Source: CALDTK01 sp041744755
Lineage (GTDB): Bacteria > Bacteroidota > Bacteroidia > Chitinophagales > Saprospiraceae
DNA length: 64,000 bases
Direction: 5' to 3'
Assembly: GCA_041744755.1 (NCBI GenBank)
Contig: JBGTKC010000119.1
Location: forward strand, 1 to 64,000
The translations under genes were made by a program, and so were the position numbers. Below, piece after piece: positions 16,230-25,725 of the stretch. The notes below the pieces were generated by a model. That model worked only from the letters and a program-made list of their open reading frames with translations, made no database searches and had not been told where the DNA came from. How positions within the stretch are numbered: position 1 is the stretch's first letter; each line of letters starts with the position of its first letter.

Positions 16230-18356
16230 ATGCCCTCCGGACAGAAGTCAAGCAAAGCCACTAAACCAGCGGACCCCAAGGCCTCAAGCGCCGCCGCCCA
16301 GCCCGCGACAGCCGAGGAGCCCGCGACCGCCAAGGATCCCGCGACCGCCACCGGGTCCGCGAATCCGGCAACCGCTACAAAACCGGCTAGGCCAAAGTCA
16401 TCGACTGGCGAGAAAAGGGCCGCCGCCGCGCCAGTCGCCAACGATTCGCTACACTTCAGCCGCTTTACCGAGTTCGATATCCACCTCTTCCGGGAGGGCA
16501 AGCACCACCGCCTCTACGACAAGCTCGGTAGCCACGAGGCTACGGTCGATGGCGCGGCCGGCACCTACTTCGCCGTCTGGGCGCCCGCCGCGCAGGAGGT
16601 GAGCGTCATCGGCCAGTTCAACGACTGGAGCCGCGGCGCCAACCCGCTGTCGGCCCGCTGGGACAGTTCGGGCATCTGGGAGGGCTTCGTCCCAGACATC
16701 GGCCACGGCGTCCTGTATAAGTACGCCATCCGGGGCGCTCACGGCGGCGACCTCGAGAAGGCCGACCCCTTCGCCCGCTACTGCGAGCTGCCCCCAAACA
16801 CGGCAAGCATCGTCTGGCACCAGGACACCCGCCCGTACGCGTGGCAGGACGAGGCCTGGATGAAGGAGCGCCACACGAAGAACGGCCTCCAGGCCCCAAT
16901 GAGCGTCTACGAACTCCACGTCGGGTCGTGGCGCAAGCGGCACGGCGGGACCGAGAGCCTCAGCTACCGCGAGCTCGCCGACGAGCTCGTGCCCTACATC
17001 CAGCACATGGGCTTTACGCACGTGGAGATGATGCCCGTCATGGAGCACCCGTACTTCCCGAGCTGGGGGTACCAGGTGCTGGGCTACTTCGCGCCGACGA
17101 GCAGGTTCGGCGTCCCGGAGGACTTCGCCTGCCTCGTCGACCGCCTCCACCAGGCAGGCATCGGCGTGATCCTGGACTGGGTCCCGAGCCACTTCCCCGA
17201 GGACGCATTTGGCTTACACCAGTTCGACGGCACGCACCTCTTCGATCACGCCGACGAGCGCAAGGGCTACCACCCGGACTGGAAGAGCCGCATCTTCAAC
17301 TATGGCCGCCCGGAAGTCAAGAGCTTCCTTATCTCGAACGCGCTGTTTTGGCTCGACCAATACCACGCCGACGGCCTCCGGGTAGACGCCGTGGCGTCGA
17401 TGCTATACCTCGACTACTCCCGCCAGCCGGGCGGGTGGGAGCCCAATATCTACGGCGGTAACGAAAACCTCGAGGCGATTGCCTTCCTGCAGGAGTTCAA
17501 CGCCGCCGTCTACCAGCACTTCCCCGACACCGCCACCATCGCCGAGGAGTCGACGAGCTACTCCGGGGTCTCCAAGCCGGTCTACGCCGGCGGCCTCGGC
17601 TTCGGGCAGAAGTGGATGATGGGGTGGATGCACGACACGCTGAAGTACTTCGCGTTCGACCCCATCTACCGCAAGTATCACCACAACCAGCTCACCTTCT
17701 CGGCGGTCTATAAGGACTCAGAGAACTTCATGCTCCCGCTCAGCCACGACGAGGTCGTTTACGGGAAGGGTTCACTGTTCACGCGCATGCCGGGGGACGA
17801 GTGGCAGAAGTTCGCGAACCTGCGACTCCTGTTCGGCTACATGTACACCCACCCCGGCACCAAACTCCTGTTCATGGGCGGGGAGTTTGGACAGCCCACG
17901 GAGTGGAGTCTCGAGCGAGGCCTGGACTGGTCGTTGCTGGACCACGGGATGCACCAGGGGATTGCCGCCTGGGTAAAGGCCGTCAACGAGTTCTACCGCG
18001 ACACCCCCGCCATGCACGAGCGCCAGTTCGAGCCCGGGGGCTTCCAGTGGATCGAGGGCGGCGACGCCGAGGGTTCGACGCTGAGTTATCTGAGGTGGGG
18101 GCACGGTAGAGACGAGTGCGCGGCCGTCGTGCACAACCTCACGCCCCTGGTCCGTTCACCCTACCGCATCGGGCTACCGAGCGAGGGCCGCTGGGAGATT
18201 GTCCTCAACAGCGACGAGAAGCGCTTCGGCGGCAGTGGCGTAAAGCCGCGCGCCGTCCGCGACGCCGAGCCCACGCCGTGGCAGGGGCAGCCGTACAGCT
18301 TGGAACTAAAGTTGCCGCCACTGGCGACAGTCGTCATGGTTCCGCTCGGGATGTAG
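16230..18356 (+). CDS. glgB: 1,4-alpha-glucan branching enzyme
   Basis: 708 residues, GH13. It makes the alpha-1,6 branches of glycogen by transferring cut alpha-1,4 chains. I start at ATG 16230; the first 70 residues are an Ala/Pro/Lys-rich linker (repeated PATA, PATAKD). A CBM48 follows (TYFAVWAPAAQEVSVIGQFNDW) and then the barrel, with nucleophile D386 in GLRVDAVASM, acid E439 in IAEESTSY and the HDE of LPLSHDEVVYGKG. The C-terminal all-beta domain is complete. The maltokinase gene lies 7 kb away; together they suggest storage-glucan and maltose-1-phosphate metabolism. Confidence 0.95.
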   Translation: MPSGQKSSKATKPADPKASSAAAQPATAEEPATAKDPATATGSANPATATKPARPKSSTGEKRAAAAPVANDSLHFSRFTEFDIHLFREGKHHRLYDKLGSHEATVDGAAGTYFAVWAPAAQEVSVIGQFNDWSRGANPLSARWDSSGIWEGFVPDIGHGVLYKYAIRGAHGGDLEKADPFARYCELPPNTASIVWHQDTRPYAWQDEAWMKERHTKNGLQAPMSVYELHVGSWRKRHGGTESLSYRELADELVPYIQHMGFTHVEMMPVMEHPYFPSWGYQVLGYFAPTSRFGVPEDFACLVDRLHQAGIGVILDWVPSHFPEDAFGLHQFDGTHLFDHADERKGYHPDWKSRIFNYGRPEVKSFLISNALFWLDQYHADGLRVDAVASMLYLDYSRQPGGWEPNIYGGNENLEAIAFLQEFNAAVYQHFPDTATIAEESTSYSGVSKPVYAGGLGFGQKWMMGWMHDTLKYFAFDPIYRKYHHNQLTFSAVYKDSENFMLPLSHDEVVYGKGSLFTRMPGDEWQKFANLRLLFGYMYTHPGTKLLFMGGEFGQPTEWSLERGLDWSLLDHGMHQGIAAWVKAVNEFYRDTPAMHERQFEPGGFQWIEGGDAEGSTLSYLRWGHGRDECAAVVHNLTPLVRSPYRIGLPSEGRWEIVLNSDEKRFGGSGVKPRAVRDAEPTPWQGQPYSLELKLPPLATVVMVPLGM

Positions 18357-18412
18357 TCAACCATTCACAGTTCGAAGCTCTAAGCGCGCTCGATGAGGAA
18401 GTACCGGGCGTC

Positions 18413-18440
18413 GTGAACCCTGAACCGTGAACCGTGAACT
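18413..18440. repeat. Short direct repeats
   Basis: Three to four imperfect units of GTGAACC in the spacer before the acyltransferase gene. Confidence 0.6.
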
Positions 18441-18461
18441 TTGTGCCCTGATCCAATCGAT

Positions 18462-19106
18462 ATGGCCATCACCGAACTTAAGACCTGGGTTAACCAGTCT
18501 CCAAAGGGCAAGGAGCTCGCCCACCGAGCGCTGTTCCCGAAGGACGACTACCGCCCGCGGTGGTGGGTGCGTAACCTCCTTAACCGCTTCGCGCACACCG
18601 TCGCGGGTACCGTCCGTGACACCGTCCGCATGGATACCGTTCCCTTCAACGCCTTCGTGCTCGCCCCGAAGGCCATCGTCGAGGACAACTGCCTGATCAA
18701 TAACGCGATGGGCGATGTCTTCATCGGGCGTGCTTCACTGATTGGGCTCGGCTCGGTCATCATTGGACCCGTCCGCATCGAGGACGACGTGCTACTGGCA
18801 CAAAACGTCATCATCTCGGCACTCAACCACAACTACGAGGACATCACCCGGCCGATCAAGGACCAGGGCGTCAAAGTGGCACCCATCGTGGTGGGGGCGG
18901 GGTCGTGGATCGCGGCCGGAGCTGTGATCCTTTCGGGCGTCAAGATCGGCCGCAACGTCGTCGTCGCCGCCGGGGCCGTCGTCACGAAAGACGTGCCCGA
19001 CTTCTGCGTCGTCGTCGGCAACCCCGCTCGCGTCGTCCGTCGTTACGACGCGGAGTCGAACGCGTACGTTCGGTGGCCAGCCGACGGAGCTTCGGGAGGG
19101 GCCTAA
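18462..19106 (+). CDS. Hexapeptide-repeat acyltransferase
   Basis: 214 residues. From residue 60 the sequence shows left-handed beta-helix hexapeptides (IVEDNCLINNAMGDVFIG, VIIGPVRIEDDVLLA) and the typical end GAVVTKDVPDFCVVVGNPARVV. The ALNHNYED segment carries the family's catalytic-type histidine. O-acetyltransferases of this fold modify sugars or antibiotics with acyl-CoA; the acceptor here is unknown. The first 55 residues are helical. ATG 18462 is preferred over the GTG at 18441 because the homologous core begins shortly after it. Confidence 0.85.
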   Translation: MAITELKTWVNQSPKGKELAHRALFPKDDYRPRWWVRNLLNRFAHTVAGTVRDTVRMDTVPFNAFVLAPKAIVEDNCLINNAMGDVFIGRASLIGLGSVIIGPVRIEDDVLLAQNVIISALNHNYEDITRPIKDQGVKVAPIVVGAGSWIAAGAVILSGVKIGRNVVVAAGAVVTKDVPDFCVVVGNPARVVRRYDAESNAYVRWPADGASGGA

Positions 19107-19114
19107 AAGCACAA

Positions 19115-19143
19115 AGCCCCCAGACGACTTGCGTCCGGGGGCT
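19115..19143. terminator. Hairpin between acyltransferase and tRNA-Phe
   Basis: A 12-bp stem with one mismatch and an ACTTG loop (AGCCCCCAGACG with CGTCCGGGGGCT). It lacks a T tail on the plus strand. On the minus strand it is followed by TTTGTGCTTTT, so it may serve the tRNA transcript. Confidence 0.65.
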
Positions 19144-19149
19144 ACTGTG

Positions 19150-19222
19150 TGGCACGAGGCAGATTTGAACTGCCGACACCACGATTTTCAGTCGTGTGCT
19201 CTACCAACTGAGCTATCGCGCC
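19150..19222 (-). tRNA. tRNA-Phe (GAA)
   Basis: 73 bases on the minus strand. The acceptor arms are GGCGCGA and TCGTGCC with discriminator A, the D-arm contains AGCTCAGTTGGTAGAGC, the anticodon loop is CTGAAAA and the T-loop GTTCAAATC. The 3' CCA is not encoded. Confidence 0.97.
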
Positions 19223-19347
19223 GTCTCGCCTAGGGCACGTTACCCCGAGCGGCCGCAAATATAGCTGTCCTCCCGGACTCCGCAACGGTCGGGCCGGAAT
19301 TCAGTGAGTTTCTTTGCCGGCACTCCCGCTGCACGCCCTCTGCCCTC

Positions 19348-20190
19348 ATGCCCGTCCGATTACTCATCGCTGTACTCAGCCTGCTGGCCGCCGCCCCCCT
19401 AGCCTACGCCTTCCTCAACGACAGCGGCGGGGCCGGGGTCTACGCCGTTCCCTTCGTGATTGCGCTTGCGCTGGCCATCGTCTTCAGACCCGAACTCGAA
19501 TGGGCCTACTACACGCGCTACCCCCACGATCTCGACCCGCGGATCGTAGGCTTGCTCGACGCCAAGCAACCTAGCTGGTACGCGCACCTATCCACCCGCG
19601 AGCGCCTCCTGTTGCGCCAACGGACCTTCCTCACGCTGCTCGGACTAGACTTCAAACCCCAGGGCCTGGATGACGGTGGATTGCCGGCGGACGTCGAGGC
19701 CCTGATCGCCATCCAGGCGGCGCGATTGTCGTTAGGGCTTTCGCCAAAACGAGCTATCCCGGAGCCATTCGAGAATGTAGTGGTCTACAAACACCCCTTC
19801 CCAAGTCCACAATTTCCCGAGCTATTCCACGCCAGCGAAATCTACACCGAGGACGGGGTCGTCATGCTGTCCTTACACCAAGCCTTACCGGCCGCGCTCG
19901 ACCCGGAGGAGTACTTCAACATCGCCCTCTACGAGTGGGCACGCGCCTTCGAGATCTCGCTACACGGCCTCCGGGCAACCCGCCCTGAGGTACCGACGTG
20001 CCAGCAGATGCTCTCGGAGATCCTCGACCGTCCCCCGTCATGGGTGATGGATGCCGTCGGACTCCCTTCGGTCGACGATCTGGCAGTAGCGCAGGTGCTG
20101 CGACTCGATTTTCCGGCGGCCTTCGCCAAAACGTATCCCGCGCTCGTGACACCGCTCGCGCAACGGCTCAATTCAACGTCGGAGGCCTAA
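19348..20190 (+). CDS. Membrane protein with M90/MtfA-like domain lacking the zinc motif
   Basis: 280 residues. Two N-terminal hydrophobic helices (about 4-20 and 31-47) lead to a domain that resembles the zinc peptidase MtfA: LSTRERLLLRQRTFL, a VVVYKHPFPSPQF strand, GVVMLSLHQAL and a helix at 190-203. Where MtfA has HEFAH, this protein has YEWAR (195-199), so both zinc-binding histidines are gone. If the match is right, it is a non-catalytic relative, perhaps a binding or regulatory protein. The assignment comes from my reading of the pattern and is tentative. Two 14-mer words (19737-19750 exact; 20119-20132 variant) lie in the gene. Confidence 0.6.
   Translation: MPVRLLIAVLSLLAAAPLAYAFLNDSGGAGVYAVPFVIALALAIVFRPELEWAYYTRYPHDLDPRIVGLLDAKQPSWYAHLSTRERLLLRQRTFLTLLGLDFKPQGLDDGGLPADVEALIAIQAARLSLGLSPKRAIPEPFENVVVYKHPFPSPQFPELFHASEIYTEDGVVMLSLHQALPAALDPEEYFNIALYEWARAFEISLHGLRATRPEVPTCQQMLSEILDRPPSWVMDAVGLPSVDDLAVAQVLRLDFPAAFAKTYPALVTPLAQRLNSTSEA
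19737..19750 (-). repeat. Dispersed 14-mer, exact copy 6
   Basis: GCTTTCGCCAAAAC inside the M90-like gene, encoding LSPK. Confidence 0.9.
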
Positions 20191-20323
20191 CATCAAAATC
20201 ACGTCTTCTAACGTCGCGAACCTCCTCACGAAGCCCGTTCAGGGGTGAGCAAAACCCCTCGTTTCGGAGTTACGGCAAACACTTCAGCCGTGAGACGACG
20301 CACGCATCGACACCAGACAGATC

Positions 20324-21868
20324 TTGAACCCCGAAACCCAACCACCTCAGCCGCCTAAACCTGTAGCACGCACCGGCGTACTGCTGGCTAAGGGCGATCC
20401 TGCCCTGATGACGGCTTTCGATCTGCTGGCCTCCCCAGTGTTAGTCGTGTCTGACTTCGACGAGCCCATCATCGCCTTCAATGCTGCGGCGCGTGAGTTC
20501 TTCGGCATCGAGGACGGCGCCACTCGCTTCTTCCTCAAGGAGCACTACAGGATGCTCCTCGACGCCGAGCTCGAGCAAGCCCTCGCTAACCTCGCCGAAG
20601 GCCGGTCCGCGACGGTCCTCGCGCTCGTCTCAGACAAGCGACAACACTGGTTCCGAGCTGTGGTGATCGCACAGCCGCTCCCGCCCCGCAGTACCGGTTC
20701 CCTCGGTGCCGTGATCTCGGTCCAGGTGCAACACGAGGACGCTGGCTCAACGCGGAGCTCTGTTCCGCATACCATGCTAGAGAACCTCGTCTGGCAAGCT
20801 CCGAACGTCGGAGTCTCCATCACGCCGGACGCAAGCCTCGACAAGCTCATCTGGAACGATGGGATGTACTCGCTGCTCGGGATAGCAGACAAAACCATCG
20901 AGCCCTCCCGAGAGCTCTTCTTGCGCCACGTACATCCAGAGGATCGGTCGGTCCTCGGTGACCTTGCCACCACGCTCGCCTCCGAGACTACCAAACACTG
21001 GGAAGGCGACTTCCGCCTCATGACCGCCAAGGGACAGGAGGTCCTTATCAACGCGTGGGTCATTAGCCAACTCAACGCCCAGGGCGGGCGCGGGATGGCA
21101 TCCCTGATCGTCAGCGTCGAAGATGAACTGATCGCGAGCCGCGAAGCGGCGGCATCCCGCCGGGAGTTGGAGAAATTCACTTATACGATCTCGCACGACC
21201 TCCGGGCGCCAGTACGGCACATCGAGAGTTTCATGACGCTGCTGCTCGACTCCCTCGACGAGAGGCTAGGCGAAGAGGAGCAGCTCTATGCCGCCTACGC
21301 CCGGCAGAGCGTTCAAAAGTTGGCCGGCATGATCCAGGGGATGGTCGACTACAGCCGCCTGCCGCACACCCTTACCGACCCAGACGCCGTCGACCTTGCG
21401 TCGCTCGTCGGCGTTATAATCGAGACGCAGTTTGCAGATTCCGCCGCCCGCTTCACCATCGGCGCCCTACCGACGGTAGTCGGCCGTGCGCCACTCCTTG
21501 AGAAGCTCTTCGCGCACCTCATCTCTAACGCGATTAAATTCAGTCGCAACAACCCGGACTCTCCGATCAGGATCACGGGCGAGCGCACCGCGGGAGAATT
21601 TTCCCTCATCGAGATCGAGGACCGGGGCGTCGGGTTCGAGTCTCAACACAGCGAGCGGCTCTTCGAAATCTTCCAACGCCTTCACGGTGTACAGGAGTTC
21701 GCCGGACTCGGGATAGGGCTAGCGCTTTCGAAGCGCATCGTGGAGCTTCACGGCGGCGAGATCACCGTGCTCGGGCAGCTCGGCGTCGGCACGAAGGTCG
21801 TCCTGTCCCTCCCATACGCATCCCCGGCGCAGCGTCCGAACGAAACAAATGGCGCCGTACCTACCTAA
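20324..21868 (+). CDS. PAS-domain sensor histidine kinase (cytoplasmic)
   Basis: 514 residues from a TTG at 20324; no better start is seen. There is no membrane segment. Two PAS-like domains (about 28-140 and 150-270) precede the kinase core: phosphate acceptor H291 in TISHDLRAPVRH, N box LISNAIKF, G1 DRGVGFE and G2 GLGIGLA. This is the arrangement of bacteriophytochrome-like and light- or redox-sensing kinases. The response regulator gene starts eight bases after the stop, so the two form a two-component pair. Confidence 0.9.
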   Translation: MNPETQPPQPPKPVARTGVLLAKGDPALMTAFDLLASPVLVVSDFDEPIIAFNAAAREFFGIEDGATRFFLKEHYRMLLDAELEQALANLAEGRSATVLALVSDKRQHWFRAVVIAQPLPPRSTGSLGAVISVQVQHEDAGSTRSSVPHTMLENLVWQAPNVGVSITPDASLDKLIWNDGMYSLLGIADKTIEPSRELFLRHVHPEDRSVLGDLATTLASETTKHWEGDFRLMTAKGQEVLINAWVISQLNAQGGRGMASLIVSVEDELIASREAAASRRELEKFTYTISHDLRAPVRHIESFMTLLLDSLDERLGEEEQLYAAYARQSVQKLAGMIQGMVDYSRLPHTLTDPDAVDLASLVGVIIETQFADSAARFTIGALPTVVGRAPLLEKLFAHLISNAIKFSRNNPDSPIRITGERTAGEFSLIEIEDRGVGFESQHSERLFEIFQRLHGVQEFAGLGIGLALSKRIVELHGGEITVLGQLGVGTKVVLSLPYASPAQRPNETNGAVPT

Positions 21869-21876
21869 GTCTCGAT

Positions 21877-22335
21877 ATGGGTCACCAGTTACAGCGACAG
21901 ATCCTCGTCATCGACGACGACCCGATGGACCGGATGCTGATCTTCCGGTCGCTACGCGAGCTCGATCTGGACTGCAAGCTCAATCACATCGAGGATGGAC
22001 AGGCCGCGCTCGAATTCATCCTCGACGAGCGCAACGCCGCGATCGACTTGCGACTCGTCTTGCTGGATCTAAAGATGCCTAAGGTCGACGGGCTCGAGGT
22101 CTTGCGTCGCCTCGCCGGTAACCCAGTCCTTGAGCGCGTGCCCTTCGTGGTGATGAGCAGCAGCGCGATCAACACGGACATCGAGAGTGCCTACGCGCTC
22201 GGGGCCCGTGCGTACATCACCAAACCTATCCGCCACGACGAGTTCCGTAACGCCGTGCACACCCTCGGCGCGTTTTGGCTCGACCACAACCGACTGCCGA
22301 CGACCCCACACAATGAGGGCGTCGATCCCGCCTAG
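21877..22335 (+). CDS. Rcp1-type response regulator
   Basis: 152 residues, a single receiver domain. The acidic pocket is DDDPMD, the phosphorylated residue D64 (LLDLKMP), the switch S94-S96 (VMSSS) and K116 (ITKP). The insertion around the fourth helix (ERVPFVVMSSSAINTDIESAYALGA) is the Rcp1 form, which pairs with phytochrome-like kinases. There is no output domain, so it probably signals through protein contacts. It is cotranscribed with the kinase before it. Confidence 0.93.
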   Translation: MGHQLQRQILVIDDDPMDRMLIFRSLRELDLDCKLNHIEDGQAALEFILDERNAAIDLRLVLLDLKMPKVDGLEVLRRLAGNPVLERVPFVVMSSSAINTDIESAYALGARAYITKPIRHDEFRNAVHTLGAFWLDHNRLPTTPHNEGVDPA

Positions 22336-22365
22336 GAGTTGTGTGGGTCGGCTACCTTCCCGCCC

Positions 22366-23205
22366 ATGGTGTGGAAAGGCAAAACAGTATTAATTACCGG
22401 GGCTACCCGCGGCATCGGCAAGGCGATCGGGCTTCGACTCGCGCGTGAAGGCGCTAACATCGGTGTACTCGGCAAGACCGACGAGCCGCACCCCAAGCTC
22501 GACGGTACCATCCACACCTCCGTGGGAGAGATGAAAACCGCCGGCGGGGACGCGCTCGCGCTGCTGTGCGACGTGCGCGACGAAGACAATATCGAGGCCG
22601 TCGTCGCGCAGCTCGCCGACCGCTTTGGCGGTATCGACGTGCTGATCAACAACGCCAGCGCCATCTCGCTCACCCCGACCGAGGCGACCACTCCCAAGCG
22701 CTACGACCTCATGCAGACGGTCAACACCCGCGGCACATTCCTCATGTCGCGCGCCTGCCTGCCGTACCTACGTAAGTCCGAACACGCCCACATCCTCACC
22801 CTCAGCCCGCCGCTCGACTTCAATCCGAAGTGGTTCGCAGGACACGTCGCCTACACGGTCTCTAAGTTCGGAATGAGCCTCGTCACGCTCGGGCTCGCGG
22901 CTGAACTTAAGGACGACAAGGTCTACGTCAATAGTCTGTGGCCCCTCACCACCATCGCCACCGCGGCGGTCAACAACCTCCTCGGCGGCGACACGATGAT
23001 GCAGATGAGTCGCACGCCCGAAATCGTTGCCGACGCTGCCTACGCTATCCTGAGTTCGACGCGCACTGGGGGTCACTTGATTGACGAGGATGTCCTGCGC
23101 GAGGCTGGCGTCCGGGATTTCGACCAGTACCGCGTCAACCCGGGAGTCCCACTTTGCCCCGACCTCTTCGTAGAACCCTCGTCCGTCCCGCGGGACAAGC
23201 GCTAG
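22366..23205 (+). CDS. Short-chain dehydrogenase/reductase, HSDL2-like
   Basis: 279 residues. The nucleotide-binding motif is TGATRGIG (11-18), the structural motif is NNAS, and the catalytic pair is Y163/K167 (YTVSK). The segment LTLSPPLDFNPKWF after the serine-bearing strand matches HSDL2-like SDRs, a subgroup linked to lipid metabolism in animals; the bacterial substrate is unknown. A TACCTTCC box ends five bases before the ATG, so the mRNA may start at the start codon. Confidence 0.88.
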   Translation: MVWKGKTVLITGATRGIGKAIGLRLAREGANIGVLGKTDEPHPKLDGTIHTSVGEMKTAGGDALALLCDVRDEDNIEAVVAQLADRFGGIDVLINNASAISLTPTEATTPKRYDLMQTVNTRGTFLMSRACLPYLRKSEHAHILTLSPPLDFNPKWFAGHVAYTVSKFGMSLVTLGLAAELKDDKVYVNSLWPLTTIATAAVNNLLGGDTMMQMSRTPEIVADAAYAILSSTRTGGHLIDEDVLREAGVRDFDQYRVNPGVPLCPDLFVEPSSVPRDKR

Positions 23206-23260
23206 CCCGGACGCCGTGGCCGCTCGCGCGCCGTGAGTCGAGCCGAAGCCCTGGCGACTG

Positions 23261-23677
23261 CTACGGGGCTTCCCCCAAAACCTGCCGATATATACGTTCG
23301 CTGATCTCGGGGTCGTACGTGGCGTTCATCGCGAGCCACGCCGAGCGCGCTACGCGGAACACGTACACGAAAGTGGCTGCGGCGAGCAGGCACAGGACCA
23401 GCATACTGGTGCCGAGACTCCAACCCACTACCCAGTGAAGGAATATCACGAGCCCGAGAAACGGGAAACAAAAGATAATGTAGCTCAGGAACATCGCCCC
23501 ATAGTAGAAGCCCGGCTCCGGCCAGTAGTCCAAACCGCAACGCGGGCACTCGCGGTGCATCTCGAAGGGCTCCCTAAAGGCGAAGGTTGAGTAAGGGAAG
23601 AGTTCGCCCACGCGACAGCGGTTGCATTTGAGTCGGATGACGGTCGAGAGCCAGGAGTTGGTTCGGTGAGGATGCAT
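23261..23677 (-). CDS. DUF983 family membrane protein
   Basis: 138 residues. A zinc-ribbon-like N-terminus has CNRCRVGELF and CPRCGLDYWPEPGFYYGAM, which is diagnostic for DUF983. Two hydrophobic helices follow (LSYIIFCFPFLGLVIFLHW and MLVLCLLAAATFVYVF). The function of the family is not known; in other bacteria members sit near respiratory genes. It converges with the SDR gene. Confidence 0.88.
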   Translation of the reverse strand: MHPHRTNSWLSTVIRLKCNRCRVGELFPYSTFAFREPFEMHRECPRCGLDYWPEPGFYYGAMFLSYIIFCFPFLGLVIFLHWVVGWSLGTSMLVLCLLAAATFVYVFRVARSAWLAMNATYDPEISERIYRQVLGEAP

Positions 23678-23850
23678 AAATCGAGAGTAGGAGTGTCATG
23701 TAGCCTCTGCTGCGAAAAGTGGAGGAGTATGCGTCACTAATGTCACGGAAGTGTTGGACTTACGCATTAAACGTTAATGTAGATACCGTCCATAGGGTAG
23801 GTTGGCAATCGTCGGCCGCCGGACAAATAATTAGTCGATAACCTTACGCG

Positions 23851-25725
23851 ATGTTAAGATGTGTTTTACCCTTCCTCGCGCTTTGCTTAGTATCCTCCCT
23901 CAACGCACAAACTGCCAACCAGAAAGTCCCCTCTTACAACGCGCCTTTCGGCCAGGGGATCAATTTCGGGTGGTACGCCGGGTGGACGGACGACAACCTC
24001 GCCAGACTGTCCACCGGGACAAAAGACAAAAAAGTCCCCGGCGTCGGAGTTAACTCCGTCCGCCCCGGGCTGTTCGCCCACTTCCTCGAGCAGTGGGGCT
24101 ACGACATCCGTGAGGACGTCTTCAAGACCTACGTGGACCTCGGCGCCAAGGACAACGTCGTCATCATGGGCTTCCCCAGTGACGGCCAACAAGGCACCGA
24201 GGAGTTCTGCAAAGGACAGCGGTCTAAGATGTTTAAGGGTATGTGGGAGCCGATCTGGGACGACAACAACGGTACGCCCTACAACGAGGCCAACACCTAC
24301 GCTGCCTATCTCTACAAGGCCGTGAAGATTTACGGACCCTACGTCCGCTTCTACGAGGTCTGGAACGAGCCCGACATCGGGGACGGCCCCAACGGGGGCT
24401 GGAAGGACCGCACCTACGAGGGCAACTGGTACGACAACGAGATCGACCCCTGCGAGCTCCAAATCAAGGCTCCCGTGCAGGCTTACGTCCGGATGCTGCG
24501 GATCTCCTACGAGATCATCAAGCGTCTCGATCCAGATGCCTACGTTGCCGTTGGCGGCCTCGGGCACCCAAGTTACCTCGAGACCATCCTCCGCAAGACC
24601 GACGAGCCGACGGGCGGCAAGGTGACGTCCGAATACCCCCTGACAGGTGGCGCTTACTTTGACGCCCTCAGCATTCACGTGTATCCACACCTCGGAGAGG
24701 CGGTGAAGCACTACAACAACGCCGCCGGAAGATTCGACTACACCCGCAACTCAGACATAATGGTGGACGGCTTCTCCGAGAGGGTGGACGCCTTCCGCTC
24801 CGAACTCACCCTGTACGGCTACGACGGTAAGAAGTACCCGGAGAAGGTCACGATCTGCACCGAGATCAATATCCCTCGCCGCCATTTCGTCGATCCGGGG
24901 GCCGTGCACACCGGGTCCGAGATGCAGCGTAACTTCATCATCAAACTTCTCGCGCGGGCGCAGCAGGAGCAGGTGCGCCAGATCCACCCGTACCACCTCG
25001 CCGACAACAAGACCGAATCAGCGGCTTCAGGGGAGTTCGACCTCATGGGCCTGTACAAGAGCATCGCCAACAAGTCCTTCTCCCAGGTGGAGCGCACCGA
25101 CGAGGGTATCGCGTACGCCACCTACGGCGAACTCTTACGCGGCGCCGAATACGACGCCCAACTCACCGCCGGCCTCAAACTACCTACAGGCGCAGACGGT
25201 ATCGGCTACCGCCTCAAATCCGGACGCACCGCCTACGTGCTCTGGAACAAGATGACGCAAGACGGCCAGGAGCGAAACTCGCTCACCTACCAACTTCCGG
25301 CCAGCATCCCGGCCGGCTCGCATGTCGCTGCCTACTGGGACTACAATGTCACGGGGCAGCGCAGGCTCGTGACGGGGCCCATCACGCTCACCGGTGCGCC
25401 CGTGTTTTTGATCGACAGCAGGGAGAACAATGACGTGAGTGGCCTATTTGAGACCGCGGCGACTACCGGAAGCTTCAAGTGCTGGCCTAATCCTGTCTCT
25501 GCGGCCGCGGGCGAACTCAGCCTACAGCTACCCGAGACCACGCACGCTTGGGAGGTAGAGATCTTCGACGCGCTGGGGCGCCGTGTGCACGTGACTACGC
25601 GTCCCGCGCAGACCGGTGCCGCAGGGCTCGCCGTCGACCTACCGAATCTCGCAAGCGGCAGCTACCGCGTCACCGCAACCGGCGGCCCGGATCGACTAGT
25701 GGGAAGCTTCGTGGCCCTGGACTAG
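23851..25725 (+). CDS. Secreted glycoside hydrolase (clan GH-A type) with T9SS sorting domain
   Basis: 624 residues. A signal peptide (FLALCLVSSLNAQ) precedes a TIM-barrel-like domain of about 430 residues. FYEVWNEPDIG gives the acid/base glutamate in the strand-4 context (WNEP) typical of clan GH-A, and TICTEINIP is a good candidate for the strand-7 nucleophile. A beta-sandwich follows (450-530), then a type A sorting domain (FKCWPNPVSAAAGELSL ... VEIFDALGRRV ... GSYRVTATG). The substrate is unknown; xylan- or beta-glucan-type polymers are possible. The stop overlaps the convergent maltokinase stop by four bases. Confidence 0.85.
   Translation: MLRCVLPFLALCLVSSLNAQTANQKVPSYNAPFGQGINFGWYAGWTDDNLARLSTGTKDKKVPGVGVNSVRPGLFAHFLEQWGYDIREDVFKTYVDLGAKDNVVIMGFPSDGQQGTEEFCKGQRSKMFKGMWEPIWDDNNGTPYNEANTYAAYLYKAVKIYGPYVRFYEVWNEPDIGDGPNGGWKDRTYEGNWYDNEIDPCELQIKAPVQAYVRMLRISYEIIKRLDPDAYVAVGGLGHPSYLETILRKTDEPTGGKVTSEYPLTGGAYFDALSIHVYPHLGEAVKHYNNAAGRFDYTRNSDIMVDGFSERVDAFRSELTLYGYDGKKYPEKVTICTEINIPRRHFVDPGAVHTGSEMQRNFIIKLLARAQQEQVRQIHPYHLADNKTESAASGEFDLMGLYKSIANKSFSQVERTDEGIAYATYGELLRGAEYDAQLTAGLKLPTGADGIGYRLKSGRTAYVLWNKMTQDGQERNSLTYQLPASIPAGSHVAAYWDYNVTGQRRLVTGPITLTGAPVFLIDSRENNDVSGLFETAATTGSFKCWPNPVSAAAGELSLQLPETTHAWEVEIFDALGRRVHVTTRPAQTGAAGLAVDLPNLASGSYRVTATGGPDRLVGSFVALD

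Noticed and set aside
18413..18440. GTGAACC repeats as a CRISPR or operator array
   Set aside because: Units are seven bases without spacers. No CRISPR array or cas gene is seen anywhere in the window.
17347..22277. GTTTTGGCTCGAC at 17345 and GTTTTGGCTCGAC at 22272 as further 14-mer variants
   Set aside because: Both encode natural FWLD segments of their proteins and share only the first half of the word.
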